Shown in pieces: positions 26,356 to 33,867 of a stretch of DNA of 53,388 bases. The DNA is from Verrucomicrobiota bacterium (GTDB taxonomy: Bacteria; Verrucomicrobiota; Verrucomicrobiia; Chthoniobacterales; UBA10450). The number at the start of each line of letters is the position of its first letter. Position 1 is the stretch's first letter. The notes under the pieces were generated by a model, which was not told where the DNA came from, did not search any database, and worked only from the letters and a program-made list of their open reading frames with translations. The translations under genes were made by a program, and so were the position numbers. Location of the stretch: NCBI GenBank assembly GCA_019244415.1, contig JAFASN010000085.1, forward strand, positions 1 through 53,388, written 5' to 3'.

Positions 26356-26901
26356 ATGATGAAACGTTCTGCGATTTTTCTTTGCATCCTCGCCGTGCTG
26401 CTGGGATGCGTTTGCTTTTTCCGCGCGCATGCGGGCAGTGCTGTAGCGACAGCTCCGGCGCAAGATATGAGCCCAGTACAGCCGACAATTGCTGACCTTG
26501 CACCCGTTTCCCCGATCACCAAGTCAGACGACGAATGGCAGCGGCAGCTCACACCTGCGCAATTCGCCGTGATGCGAAAACATGCCACCGAGCGCGCCGG
26601 CTCCAGTCCTTTGCTCGATGAGCACCGGCATGGAATTTTCCACTGCGCTGCATGCGATCTTCCGCTCTTTGCCAGCGACGCGAAGTTTGAGTCGGGAACT
26701 GGATGGCCGAGCTTCACCAGGCCATTCGTTGCCGCGAATGTGGCGACTTCGGAAGATCGAAGTTTCTTCGCCACGCGCACTGAAGTCCACTGCGCGCGCT
26801 GTGGCGCGCACCTGGGCCACGTCTTCGACGATGGTCCACCGCCACCTGGCTTGCGCTACTGCATGAATGGCGCCGCGCTCAAATTCGTGCCGCGCCCGTA
26901 A
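26356..26901 (+). CDS. msrB: Exported peptide methionine-R-sulfoxide reductase
   Basis: MsrB (181 residues from the ATG at 26356) reduces methionine-R-sulfoxide in damaged proteins. The N-terminal MMKRSAIFLCILAVLLGC is a signal peptide or lipoprotein signal, so it acts outside the cytoplasm. FHCAACDLPLFASDAKFESG, TGWPSF, and EVHCARCGAHLGHVFDDGP carry the paired zinc CxxC motifs. The catalytic Cys is in LRYCMNGAALKF, where most relatives have RYCINSASL. The exported location and the fasciclin neighbour suggest envelope repair. Confidence 0.93.
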   Translation: MMKRSAIFLCILAVLLGCVCFFRAHAGSAVATAPAQDMSPVQPTIADLAPVSPITKSDDEWQRQLTPAQFAVMRKHATERAGSSPLLDEHRHGIFHCAACDLPLFASDAKFESGTGWPSFTRPFVAANVATSEDRSFFATRTEVHCARCGAHLGHVFDDGPPPPGLRYCMNGAALKFVPRP

Positions 26902-26967
26902 GCCGTTGTTGCTTAGAATTGCAGCAGCGGCGAGCAGAACGGCGTTTTCTGCTATGCTGGTGCCACC

Positions 26968-27822
26968 ATGAAAATGGTTCCCGCAGCTTTGCTCGTGCTC
27001 GTGGCTGCGGGTTTGTTCGGGCTTGAACGGTTCTTCCCTTTGCGAGAGGAGCGAGGGTTTCTGCTCTCCCGCTTACTGGTCAATCTCGCGATTGCAGCTT
27101 TGACGTTCACCGCCGCGTTCACGCTGGTGCAACCGGCGGCACATCGCGCGCTGCATTGGGCCGCGGAGAAGCCATTCGGGCTCGTGCACGTAATCCCGAT
27201 GCCCGCCGCTGCCCAGTTCATCCTGAGTTTCCTGCTCATGGACCTGATTTTCTACTACTGGCACATGGCTAATCATCGGGTGCCGTTTCTCTGGCGTTTT
27301 CACAATGTCCATCACAGCGATCCGGAACTGGATGTTTCCAGTGCGTTCCGCTTCCACTTTGGCGAGATGGCGTTCTCGGCGGCAATGAGCGCGCTGCAGG
27401 TAAGCATCATCGGTATTTCCGCGGGCGCGTTTTTTCTATATCAGATGGCGTTCCAAGCCGAGGTATTGTTTCACCACAGTAACTGGCGTTTGCCGATCCG
27501 ACTCGAGCGGGCCTTGAGCAAGGTGATCGTCACGCCGCGGATGCACGGAATTCACCATTCGCAGGTGCACCGTGAGAATAACTCGAATTTCGGCACGATT
27601 TTTAGTTTTTGGGATCGGCTGCATCGCACGCTTGGCCTGAACATTCCGCAATCGGAGATTGTCATCGGCATTCCGGGATACTCGCAGCCTGGCGACAACA
27701 ACGTGATCAACGCGCTTTCGCTGCCTTTCCAGAAACAGCGCGATTACTGGCGGCGACCGGATGGAAGCCTGGTTGAGCGCGCGTCAGTTTCGGGATTAAA
27801 TCCGACGCAGCTCGCCGAATAG
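26968..27822 (+). CDS. Sterol-desaturase / fatty-acid-hydroxylase family membrane protein
   Basis: The 284-residue membrane protein has five or so helices and the di-iron histidine set of the family: YWHMANH (about residue 100), FHNVHHSDPELD, the LFHHSNW segment (about 173) and HGIHHSQVHRENNSNFG. Family members hydroxylate or desaturate sterols, carotenoids or acyl chains; the substrate is not readable. It converges with the TVP38 gene, two bases away. An envelope-lipid function would fit the surrounding genes. Confidence 0.87.
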   Translation: MKMVPAALLVLVAAGLFGLERFFPLREERGFLLSRLLVNLAIAALTFTAAFTLVQPAAHRALHWAAEKPFGLVHVIPMPAAAQFILSFLLMDLIFYYWHMANHRVPFLWRFHNVHHSDPELDVSSAFRFHFGEMAFSAAMSALQVSIIGISAGAFFLYQMAFQAEVLFHHSNWRLPIRLERALSKVIVTPRMHGIHHSQVHRENNSNFGTIFSFWDRLHRTLGLNIPQSEIVIGIPGYSQPGDNNVINALSLPFQKQRDYWRRPDGSLVERASVSGLNPTQLAE

Positions 27823-27824
27823 GC

Positions 27825-28517
27825 TTAGGAGGTTACCTCCGCGCTGGTTCGAAGTGCGGCGCGCGCAATCTTCGTCACCCAGATTGTCACGAACACCGTT
27901 GCCCCCAGGCCAAGGCTGAGAAACGTCCAGTATTCCCAGCCATGTTTCGCCCCCGCGGTGGCCACGACGCCGGCTTTGCCAATCGTTCCGACGTAAACGT
28001 AAAGCACTGTGCCCGGCAGCATCCCAATCCAGCTCGCGAAGAAGTAGGGCCAGAATCGCACGGCGGTGATTCCGTAGAAGTAATTGCCGATGCTAAACGG
28101 GATTAGCGGGCTAAGTCGCAGCAGGAAGATGATCTTCCAACCCTCTTTGCCAATCGCCCGGTCAAGCGCGCGGAATCGCTGGTTTCTTTTTGTTAGTGAT
28201 TCAATCATGCCGCGCGCGACAAAGCGCCCAAGAAGGAACGCGAGCGCCGCGCCGAGGATTGAGCCGAGAGACACCGCAGCCGTGCCGAGAAGCAGACCGA
28301 AGGTGAAACCAGCCGCGAGGGTAAGTGGCCAGCCGGGAAGAAAGAGTATGGTGTCGAGCGCATAAACGACCACGAACGCGAAGAAGCCGAACGCGCCAAG
28401 CTTGGCAGACCAGGCGCTGAAAGATCGCAGCCACTCGACAATCGGAAGAAGCCGCGCAGCGGCGAGAAGACAGACCACCACTGCGGCGATGGTGATCCAC
28501 TTCCACGAACTTTTCAT
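27825..28517 (-). CDS. TVP38/TMEM64 (DedA-like) membrane protein
   Basis: The 230-residue protein has an N-terminal helix and the family core FLPGWPLTLAAGFTFG, LGSILGAALAFLLGRFVAR, LLRLSPLIPFSIGNYFYGIT and ASWIGMLPGTVLYVYVG. The last two contain the re-entrant loop Pro/Arg typical of DedA-like lipid scramblases and transporters. The ATG at 28517 is preferred to a TTG six bases earlier. It follows the FAD-disulfide oxidoreductase by 13 bp. That pairing recurs widely, often close to arsenosugar or mercury genes, and suggests a shared function. Confidence 0.88.
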   Translation of the reverse strand: MKSSWKWITIAAVVVCLLAAARLLPIVEWLRSFSAWSAKLGAFGFFAFVVVYALDTILFLPGWPLTLAAGFTFGLLLGTAAVSLGSILGAALAFLLGRFVARGMIESLTKRNQRFRALDRAIGKEGWKIIFLLRLSPLIPFSIGNYFYGITAVRFWPYFFASWIGMLPGTVLYVYVGTIGKAGVVATAGAKHGWEYWTFLSLGLGATVFVTIWVTKIARAALRTSAEVTS

Positions 28518-28530
28518 AATCAACGCATTG

Positions 28531-29982
28531 TCATCCGGCCGATCGCGCTCTCCGGTAAACCCACGCGAAAACCTTTTTCGCAGCCGGTGTCAGTCGCGTT
28601 CTGTTGTACTGATCGCCGGCTTTGCGCGCCAGTTCCGCCAACGTCGGATAGATGTGAATCATTGACGCCATTCGGCCAAGGCCTATCCCCGCGTTCATCG
28701 CGACGATGAACTCGTGCAGTAACTCGCCGGCATGCGGCGCCACAATTGTCGCCCCAAGAATCCGGTCAGATCCTTTGCGGGTCAGGATCTTCGCGAAACC
28801 AGCTTCTTCGCTCTCGACCACGGCGCGGTCTACGTGCGCGAGATCGACCCTGAACGAATCGTATGGAATGGCCCGCTGTCGCGCCGCGTTTTCACCCAAC
28901 CCGACGTGTGCCACCTCGGGATCTGTAAAGGTGCACCCCGGGACGACCGACCAGTTCACCTTTTGCCGGAGTAATTGCAGCGGCATGAGAACATTTCGAA
29001 CAACCACGCGCGCGGCGAAGTCGGCCGTGTGGGTGAACTTGAACTCGTTAGCCACATCGCCGGCCGCGTAGATGTGCCGCTGCGAAGTTTGCAGGTATTC
29101 ATTCGTCTCAACGCCAGCCTGCCCGAACTTCACCCCAGCTGCCATGAGGTTCAGCGCGGACAAGTTCGGAGTGCGACCGGCCGCGATTAAAAGCGCTTCA
29201 CCGCAAATGCACTCACCGGTTTCGAGTTGAACAATCGTTCGGCAGTTCGCCCTCGAGATTCGCGTCGCCTTCGCGTTCAATCGCACTTCGATTTCTTCTG
29301 CCTGGAACTGCCGGTGAAGGAATTGCGCGACGTCCGAGTCTTCGGCGGGCAGCAACTGCGCCGTCCTTTGGATTATCGTGATCTTCACACCAAGGCGCGC
29401 AAAAGCCTGGCCCAGCTCGCAGCCGATCGGGCCCCCGCCGAGGACAATCATGCTCGCGGGCTTGCTGTTCAGCCGATCGAAAATCGTCTCGTTAGTGAAA
29501 TACGGGACGGCGTCGATCCCTTCGACGGGCGGAATGGTGGCGCGACTGCCCGTCGCGATAAGGAAATTGCGCGCGCGCAATCGCGCTTCGCCGACTGCCA
29601 CCTCGTACGGCGAAATAAAATGCGCTTCCCCGCGGAAAACATCTACTCCCAATGATTCGAAGCGTTCCTGCGAGTCGTTAGGAGCGATCTGCGCTCGGCG
29701 CGCTCGCACCCGTTCCATCACCTCCGCGAACTCGAATTGCGGCTCACTCGGCCGCAGTGCCCATTTATTCGCATGGCGGAAGCGCTGCGCGAGGCGCGCG
29801 GAAGAGATCAGCGCCTTGCTCGGGACACAGCCGAAGTTCAGGCAATCGCCGCCCATTTTGTTGCGCTCGATAAGCGCGACGCGACCGCCGAGGCCCGCTG
29901 TTCCCGCCGCGGCGACGAGCCCGGCGGTGCCGGCACCAATTACAATAAGGTTGTAAACACCGGCGCCTTTCGCTTGCCTCAT
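28531..29982 (-). CDS. FAD/NAD(P) disulfide oxidoreductase (mercuric-reductase-like)
   Basis: The 483-residue flavoprotein of the lipoamide dehydrogenase/mercuric reductase group has the FAD loop VIGAGTAGLVAAAG and the redox disulfide MGGDCLNFGCVPSKALI. The NAD loop is VLGGGPIGCELGQAFARLG, with IYAAGDVA and a dimerisation domain ending GELLHEFIVAMNAG, MIHIYPTLAE. There is no N-terminal HMA domain and no C-terminal Cys pair, so it is probably not a true mercuric reductase. It is the first gene of a two-gene unit with TVP38. A thiol/disulfide or metalloid reduction role is possible. Confidence 0.9.
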   Translation of the reverse strand: MRQAKGAGVYNLIVIGAGTAGLVAAAGTAGLGGRVALIERNKMGGDCLNFGCVPSKALISSARLAQRFRHANKWALRPSEPQFEFAEVMERVRARRAQIAPNDSQERFESLGVDVFRGEAHFISPYEVAVGEARLRARNFLIATGSRATIPPVEGIDAVPYFTNETIFDRLNSKPASMIVLGGGPIGCELGQAFARLGVKITIIQRTAQLLPAEDSDVAQFLHRQFQAEEIEVRLNAKATRISRANCRTIVQLETGECICGEALLIAAGRTPNLSALNLMAAGVKFGQAGVETNEYLQTSQRHIYAAGDVANEFKFTHTADFAARVVVRNVLMPLQLLRQKVNWSVVPGCTFTDPEVAHVGLGENAARQRAIPYDSFRVDLAHVDRAVVESEEAGFAKILTRKGSDRILGATIVAPHAGELLHEFIVAMNAGIGLGRMASMIHIYPTLAELARKAGDQYNRTRLTPAAKKVFAWVYRRARSAG

Positions 29983-30042
29983 CTTACCGGAAAACTACGC
30001 GTCTGATGGAATGCTGGACTCGTAGGACTCAATGTTTATTGC

Positions 30043-30870
30043 ATGAAGGCACTGACGATCATCCTGTTCTTACTGGTCGCGGCGGTCGCAAGCATCGCGC
30101 GCGCGCAACAAAACGCGACGGGCGAAAACGTGCAGGTCCGCGCGGGGATCAGGCACGACGCCTTCGACGCGCTGCTGAAAAAGTACGTCAATGAGCAGGG
30201 CCTGGTTGAGTACAACGGGTGGAAAGAAAATGCCGCTGACCTGAGCGCGCTCGATGAGTACCTCAAGCAGTTCGCGCCGGCTGCTTCGCCGGCGGCGAGC
30301 GGGAATGAGCGCGCGGCCTCGCTGGTCAACGCCTACAATGGCTTCGTGCTGCAATGGATTCTGAAAAATTATCCTACCGAAAGCATCTGGCAGCTGAAGA
30401 ACTCGTTTAAAGCGAAGCGGAATGCCGTTGGCGGCGGGATGTACTCGCTGAACGACATCGAGAACGGTGCGTTGCGTCCCGCGATCGGCTGGCGCGCGCA
30501 CGCGGTGCTGGTTTGTGCGGCGCGGAGTTGCCCGCCGCTGCAACGCGCTGCTTATACCGCCGAGAATTTCGCGGAGCAAAATGCCGGCGCTTTTCGCGCG
30601 TGGCTGGCGCGGGACGACCTAAACCGGTTTCTGCCCGGGCAAAAACGGGTGGAAATCTCGAGCATTTTTAAATGGTTCAGCGGCGACTTTGATCAGGTCG
30701 GCGGGGTGGCGAAGGTGCTTGGCATGTATGCGCCCGAGAACGTGCGCGCGTTTGCCGGCAGCGGCGAGTACGAAACCAGATACCTGTCTTACAATTGGGG
30801 CTTGAACGACCAGGGAGCGCACGGCCGGCATTACAGCAAAGCAAATTTGATCTTCGATTTTCTGAAGTAG
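30043..30870 (+). CDS. Secreted DUF547 domain protein
   Basis: The 275-residue protein has a signal peptide cut near ARAQQ. The DUF547 domain follows at about residues 50-230: LLKKYVNEQGLVEYNGW, ASLVNAYNGFVLQWIL, YSLNDIENGALRP, HAVLVCAARSCPPLQRAAY, and SYNWGLND near the end. The conserved Asn-Ala-Tyr-Asn and Ser-Cys-Pro motifs hint at an enzyme, but none is established. DUF547 genes often sit beside TIGR04283 glycosyltransferases, as here (9-bp gap to the next start). Confidence 0.88.
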   Translation: MKALTIILFLLVAAVASIARAQQNATGENVQVRAGIRHDAFDALLKKYVNEQGLVEYNGWKENAADLSALDEYLKQFAPAASPAASGNERAASLVNAYNGFVLQWILKNYPTESIWQLKNSFKAKRNAVGGGMYSLNDIENGALRPAIGWRAHAVLVCAARSCPPLQRAAYTAENFAEQNAGAFRAWLARDDLNRFLPGQKRVEISSIFKWFSGDFDQVGGVAKVLGMYAPENVRAFAGSGEYETRYLSYNWGLNDQGAHGRHYSKANLIFDFLK

Positions 30871-30879
30871 GCTGGCGAG

Positions 30880-31662
30880 GTGCCGGCGGAGCTGCGGGGC
30901 GAAAGCATTTCCATCATTGTGCCGGTCTGCAATGAAGCTGCCGGAATCGGTACTTTTTTGAAGCGCCTCCGTGAACGCGCGCCAGCGGCGGAGCTCATCG
31001 TGGTTGATGGCGCGAGCGATGACGGCACCGCACAAATCGCCGCGGCGTTATGCGATCAGCTCATCAAAACCGGGCGCGGCCGGGCGCGGCAGATGAACGC
31101 CGGCGCGCGCGCGGCGACACGGGAGATTCTTTGGTTTCTGCACGCCGACACGGAGCCGCCGCGCGATTGTGTCCAGCAAGTCGAATCCACGCTGCGCGAT
31201 CGCCGGGTCGCGGGTGGGTACTTTCGAATTCAGCTGCCGCGGGATCGCATGGTGTACCGGCTGACTGATTCGTTTGCGCATTATGCCGGGAAAGTGCTGC
31301 GCATCCGCTGCGGCGACCACGGTTTATTTTGCCGGCGAGAAATGTTCGAGCGCATCGGTGGTTTCCCAGAGGTGGCACTGATGGAGGACGTCGAGTTCTT
31401 TCGCGCGCTGCGCCGGTGCGGCAGAGTACGAAGCGTGAACTCGCGCCTGATTATCAGCGCGCGGCGCTATGAAGAGATCGGGCCGGCGAAGCTGACGCTG
31501 GCGTATGGTTTGATCGCGACGTTGTATGCCTTGGGCGCGCCGCTGCCGTTGCTCTCGCGCGTTTATCGCCGCACCTGTTCGCTGCCGGCCGCCGATTCAA
31601 TCGCGGTACTGAACACCTGCGGCTCTCGCAGCAATGTCGCGTCACGCAGCCGTTCCGCGTAA
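30880..31662 (+). CDS. TIGR04283-type glycosyltransferase (family 2), arsenosugar-associated
   Basis: The 260-residue GT-A enzyme starts with GTG at 30880. Key motifs are ISIIVPVCNEAAGI, LIVVDGASDDGT, GRGRARQMNAGARAA and ILWFLHADTEPP (metal-binding DxE-type), then CGDHGLFCRREMF, IGGFPEVALMEDVEF and RRCGR. The RGRARQMN-type stretch and LMEDVEF are characteristic of TIGR04283, named an arsenosugar-biosynthesis glycosyltransferase because it co-occurs with ArsS. The last roughly 30 residues look unrelated to the family. They are encoded where the gene overlaps the 3' end of the convergent radical SAM gene by 100 bp. Confidence 0.87.
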   Translation: MPAELRGESISIIVPVCNEAAGIGTFLKRLRERAPAAELIVVDGASDDGTAQIAAALCDQLIKTGRGRARQMNAGARAATREILWFLHADTEPPRDCVQQVESTLRDRRVAGGYFRIQLPRDRMVYRLTDSFAHYAGKVLRIRCGDHGLFCRREMFERIGGFPEVALMEDVEFFRALRRCGRVRSVNSRLIISARRYEEIGPAKLTLAYGLIATLYALGAPLPLLSRVYRRTCSLPAADSIAVLNTCGSRSNVASRSRSA

Positions 31663-33008
31663 ACCTCGCTCCATTTGCGTTCGTTCATGGCGCACATTGG
31701 CACTGCCCGCCACTCGCCGTTTTCGCGCACAGCGCCTTTGAAAACGCACGAATCGAGTCGCGCGCGAATGACCGGATCGGCATCGGCGCGGGCGACATCC
31801 GCCGCATCCATGAAATTGTGTGTGCCGATCCCAAGCGTGTGCGCATTGCCCGAAACCAGATCGATAAACATCGGCATCGGCATCGCACCCGTGAGGAGCA
31901 ATCGCGCAAGATGCGCAACCGAGCGCAAAGCGAGCAGCGGATTTTGCGCGAGGACGCCGGCGATGCGCCACGGTGCGGTGCGCGCGTCATCAGTGACGAG
32001 CGATAAACCGCCGATCTTCGCCAGTACTTCGCCGAGCAACTGTTTCGTTGCCGCATCGCGTGGGAGCAGTGGGATGTATTTGCCGGTGCGGCGCGAGACG
32101 AGGATTGAAGCCCAACTGTTGCAATCCGGGTGACCGAAATGCGTTGCGCCTTTCTCGAGCGCGAGACCTGCGCCTTCGCAAATTTTTTTCCAGACGCGTT
32201 CCGGCAGCGCGCGTTGCTTTGAAAAAATGGTGCGGCCGGTGTCGGCCTCAGGCTGGAAGCTGATCATGCGCCAGGTGCGCGTGCGCTCCGGATCAGCCAG
32301 ATACCAGCGGACGAGTTCGGCGACGTCCTCGATATTCTTTTCCGTGACGGTCAGGCTTAGGGCGTACTCAACTGTTAGTCCGGTGCGGTTGCGAATGTCG
32401 CGGGCCAGATTGGTGAACGCCTCGCGCACGGAATGCAGGTCGCGCTCATCGCGGACGCGATTAATGGGGAACGCGTGACGACCAGCCTGCGTCGAATCGA
32501 TGTGCAAAGAAACCTGGCGCAGTCCGCCTTGGAGTACGAGCGCCTCGAAGAATTGCGAATGCTCGAGCAACGTTTGGCCGTGCGTCATCAACATGGGCAC
32601 AAGCCCAACCGCGACCGCGTAGCGGATAATCTCGACCAGCTCGTCAGCGCGGCCTGACTTCCAGTAAGCGTCAGCCACATCGCCGCCGGTGATCTGTAAC
32701 CCGCCGCCGGGCCCCTGGAATCGGCGGTTGGCATCGATCTGCGCCTTCACATCAGCGAGCGACGGAATGGGTACGCGATTCGCGTTTTTCGGAAGATAAC
32801 AATGCGTGCAGTGGAACGAGCAGTAGCTCGCACCGAGGATAAAACCGCAATGGGTGAGATGCCGCCCCGAGATTTGGTTTGCGGTTTGCAGCTCCGGCGG
32901 CAGAGAATTCCAGCGCTCGCGCAACACCCGCGCTTTCTCCGGATCTATCGGCTCCCGGAATGCGCGCCAGCGTTGTTTCCAAATGCTCGATCGAGTACGG
33001 CTCTTCAT
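31563..33008 (-). CDS. Uncharacterised radical SAM enzyme between two TIGR04283 glycosyltransferases
   Basis: The 481-residue protein (ATG at 33008, overlapping the upstream stop as ATGA) binds a 4Fe-4S cluster through YCSFHCTHCY (CxxxCxxC, about residue 65). GLQITGGDVADAYW is the SAM-binding GGE-like motif, and VSLHIDSTQAGRH and RMISFQPEADTGR follow. After the barrel, extra cysteines occur in HPDCNSW, DSCVFKG and VPMCAMNERKW, which may bind auxiliary clusters. Those late motifs vaguely recall tetraether-lipid-synthase-like radical SAM proteins. I cannot name a family or substrate. The reading frame to 33158 is discarded because it overlaps the glycosyltransferase. Confidence 0.82.
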   Translation of the reverse strand: MKSRTRSSIWKQRWRAFREPIDPEKARVLRERWNSLPPELQTANQISGRHLTHCGFILGASYCSFHCTHCYLPKNANRVPIPSLADVKAQIDANRRFQGPGGGLQITGGDVADAYWKSGRADELVEIIRYAVAVGLVPMLMTHGQTLLEHSQFFEALVLQGGLRQVSLHIDSTQAGRHAFPINRVRDERDLHSVREAFTNLARDIRNRTGLTVEYALSLTVTEKNIEDVAELVRWYLADPERTRTWRMISFQPEADTGRTIFSKQRALPERVWKKICEGAGLALEKGATHFGHPDCNSWASILVSRRTGKYIPLLPRDAATKQLLGEVLAKIGGLSLVTDDARTAPWRIAGVLAQNPLLALRSVAHLARLLLTGAMPMPMFIDLVSGNAHTLGIGTHNFMDAADVARADADPVIRARLDSCVFKGAVRENGEWRAVPMCAMNERKWSEVYAERLRDATLLREPQVFSTAIESAAGSEQVRR

Positions 33009-33814
33009 TTGCCGGGAGAAATGTCCGAAGTGATACGCGGGCGGCCGCCTCCCGGTTGCAGCAGCTCCCTGCGATAGTACCAGCGATGCAGGCCCTCGGC
33101 TGAAATGCCGCAGCGAAATGCGATGAGAAAAAACAAATTGCGCAGCGTGACGCGCCATGCGCCCTGCTCGATTTGCCGTCGCGGCGAGCTGCGCATGGGA
33201 GGATCGAGCAGCACGATCTTGCCCGCGCGCCGAAGCCGCCGGGAGAATTCCACGTCTTCCATAAGGGGAATCGGCGCGAAACCGCCGAGCTGAAGAAATA
33301 CATCGCGCCGGACAAAAAGGCTTTGGTCGCCGTAGATCGTGCCAAAAGTACGGCTATGGATGCGCTCGAGCGGTTCGAGCCAGCGCAAAAGCGGATGGCG
33401 TTCATCAAACTTACGATAAAAACCGCCGCCGATAACGGCTGGGTCCCGCATGGCACGAACGATCGCATCAATGTGCGCGGGCGTGAGGTCCGAATCGACG
33501 TGGTGAAAGACGAGTATCTCAGCTTTGGCCGCGGCAGCGCCGAGGTTCATCTGCCGCCCGCGGCTCGGGTGCGGCGATGGACGCCAGCTCAGTTTGGGCG
33601 ACCCAGCGCGCGGCATCTCCGGCTCATGCTCTGTCACGCCCGCTAAAATGACTTCGCGGACGGCGCCGTGCCCCGCCCAATCCTGTGCACGGCGCAAGGC
33701 AGCAGGCGAATCGCGCCAGCACGGCACCACGAGCGAAATCGTTAGTGCATTTGCAGGCCGCGCGTGGTTGAACGGTTCTTGCTCTATAAATCCTCCCCCT
33801 TGCAATGATGACAC
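33005..33814 (-). CDS. Second TIGR04283-type glycosyltransferase
   Basis: The 269-residue GT-A protein starts with GTG at 33814. It has ISLVVPCWRDSP, REVILAG, SRGRQMNLGAAAAKAEILVF, HHVDSDLTP in the metal-site position, IGGGFYRKF, IYGDQSLFVRRDVF, LGGFAPIPLMEDVEFSRRLR and a hydrophobic end. The order parallels the gene at 30880, with low identity, so the two are probably old paralogues with distinct substrates. The nucleotide-binding DG motif after strand 2 is replaced by AGV here, which may alter donor binding. It is coupled to the radical SAM gene by an ATGA overlap and is divergent from the hybrid kinase. Confidence 0.83.
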   Translation of the reverse strand: MSSLQGGGFIEQEPFNHARPANALTISLVVPCWRDSPAALRRAQDWAGHGAVREVILAGVTEHEPEMPRAGSPKLSWRPSPHPSRGRQMNLGAAAAKAEILVFHHVDSDLTPAHIDAIVRAMRDPAVIGGGFYRKFDERHPLLRWLEPLERIHSRTFGTIYGDQSLFVRRDVFLQLGGFAPIPLMEDVEFSRRLRRAGKIVLLDPPMRSSPRRQIEQGAWRVTLRNLFFLIAFRCGISAEGLHRWYYRRELLQPGGGRPRITSDISPGK

Positions 33815-33867
33815 ATTCTCTTTTGACCAGCTGAGGCAAGCCCGGCAAATTTGGCCGCCGCAATAAG

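Noticed and set aside
28531-29982. True mercuric reductase (merA)
   Set aside because: There is no HMA domain, no C-terminal Cys pair and no mer genes nearby; only the generic disulfide-oxidoreductase motifs are present.
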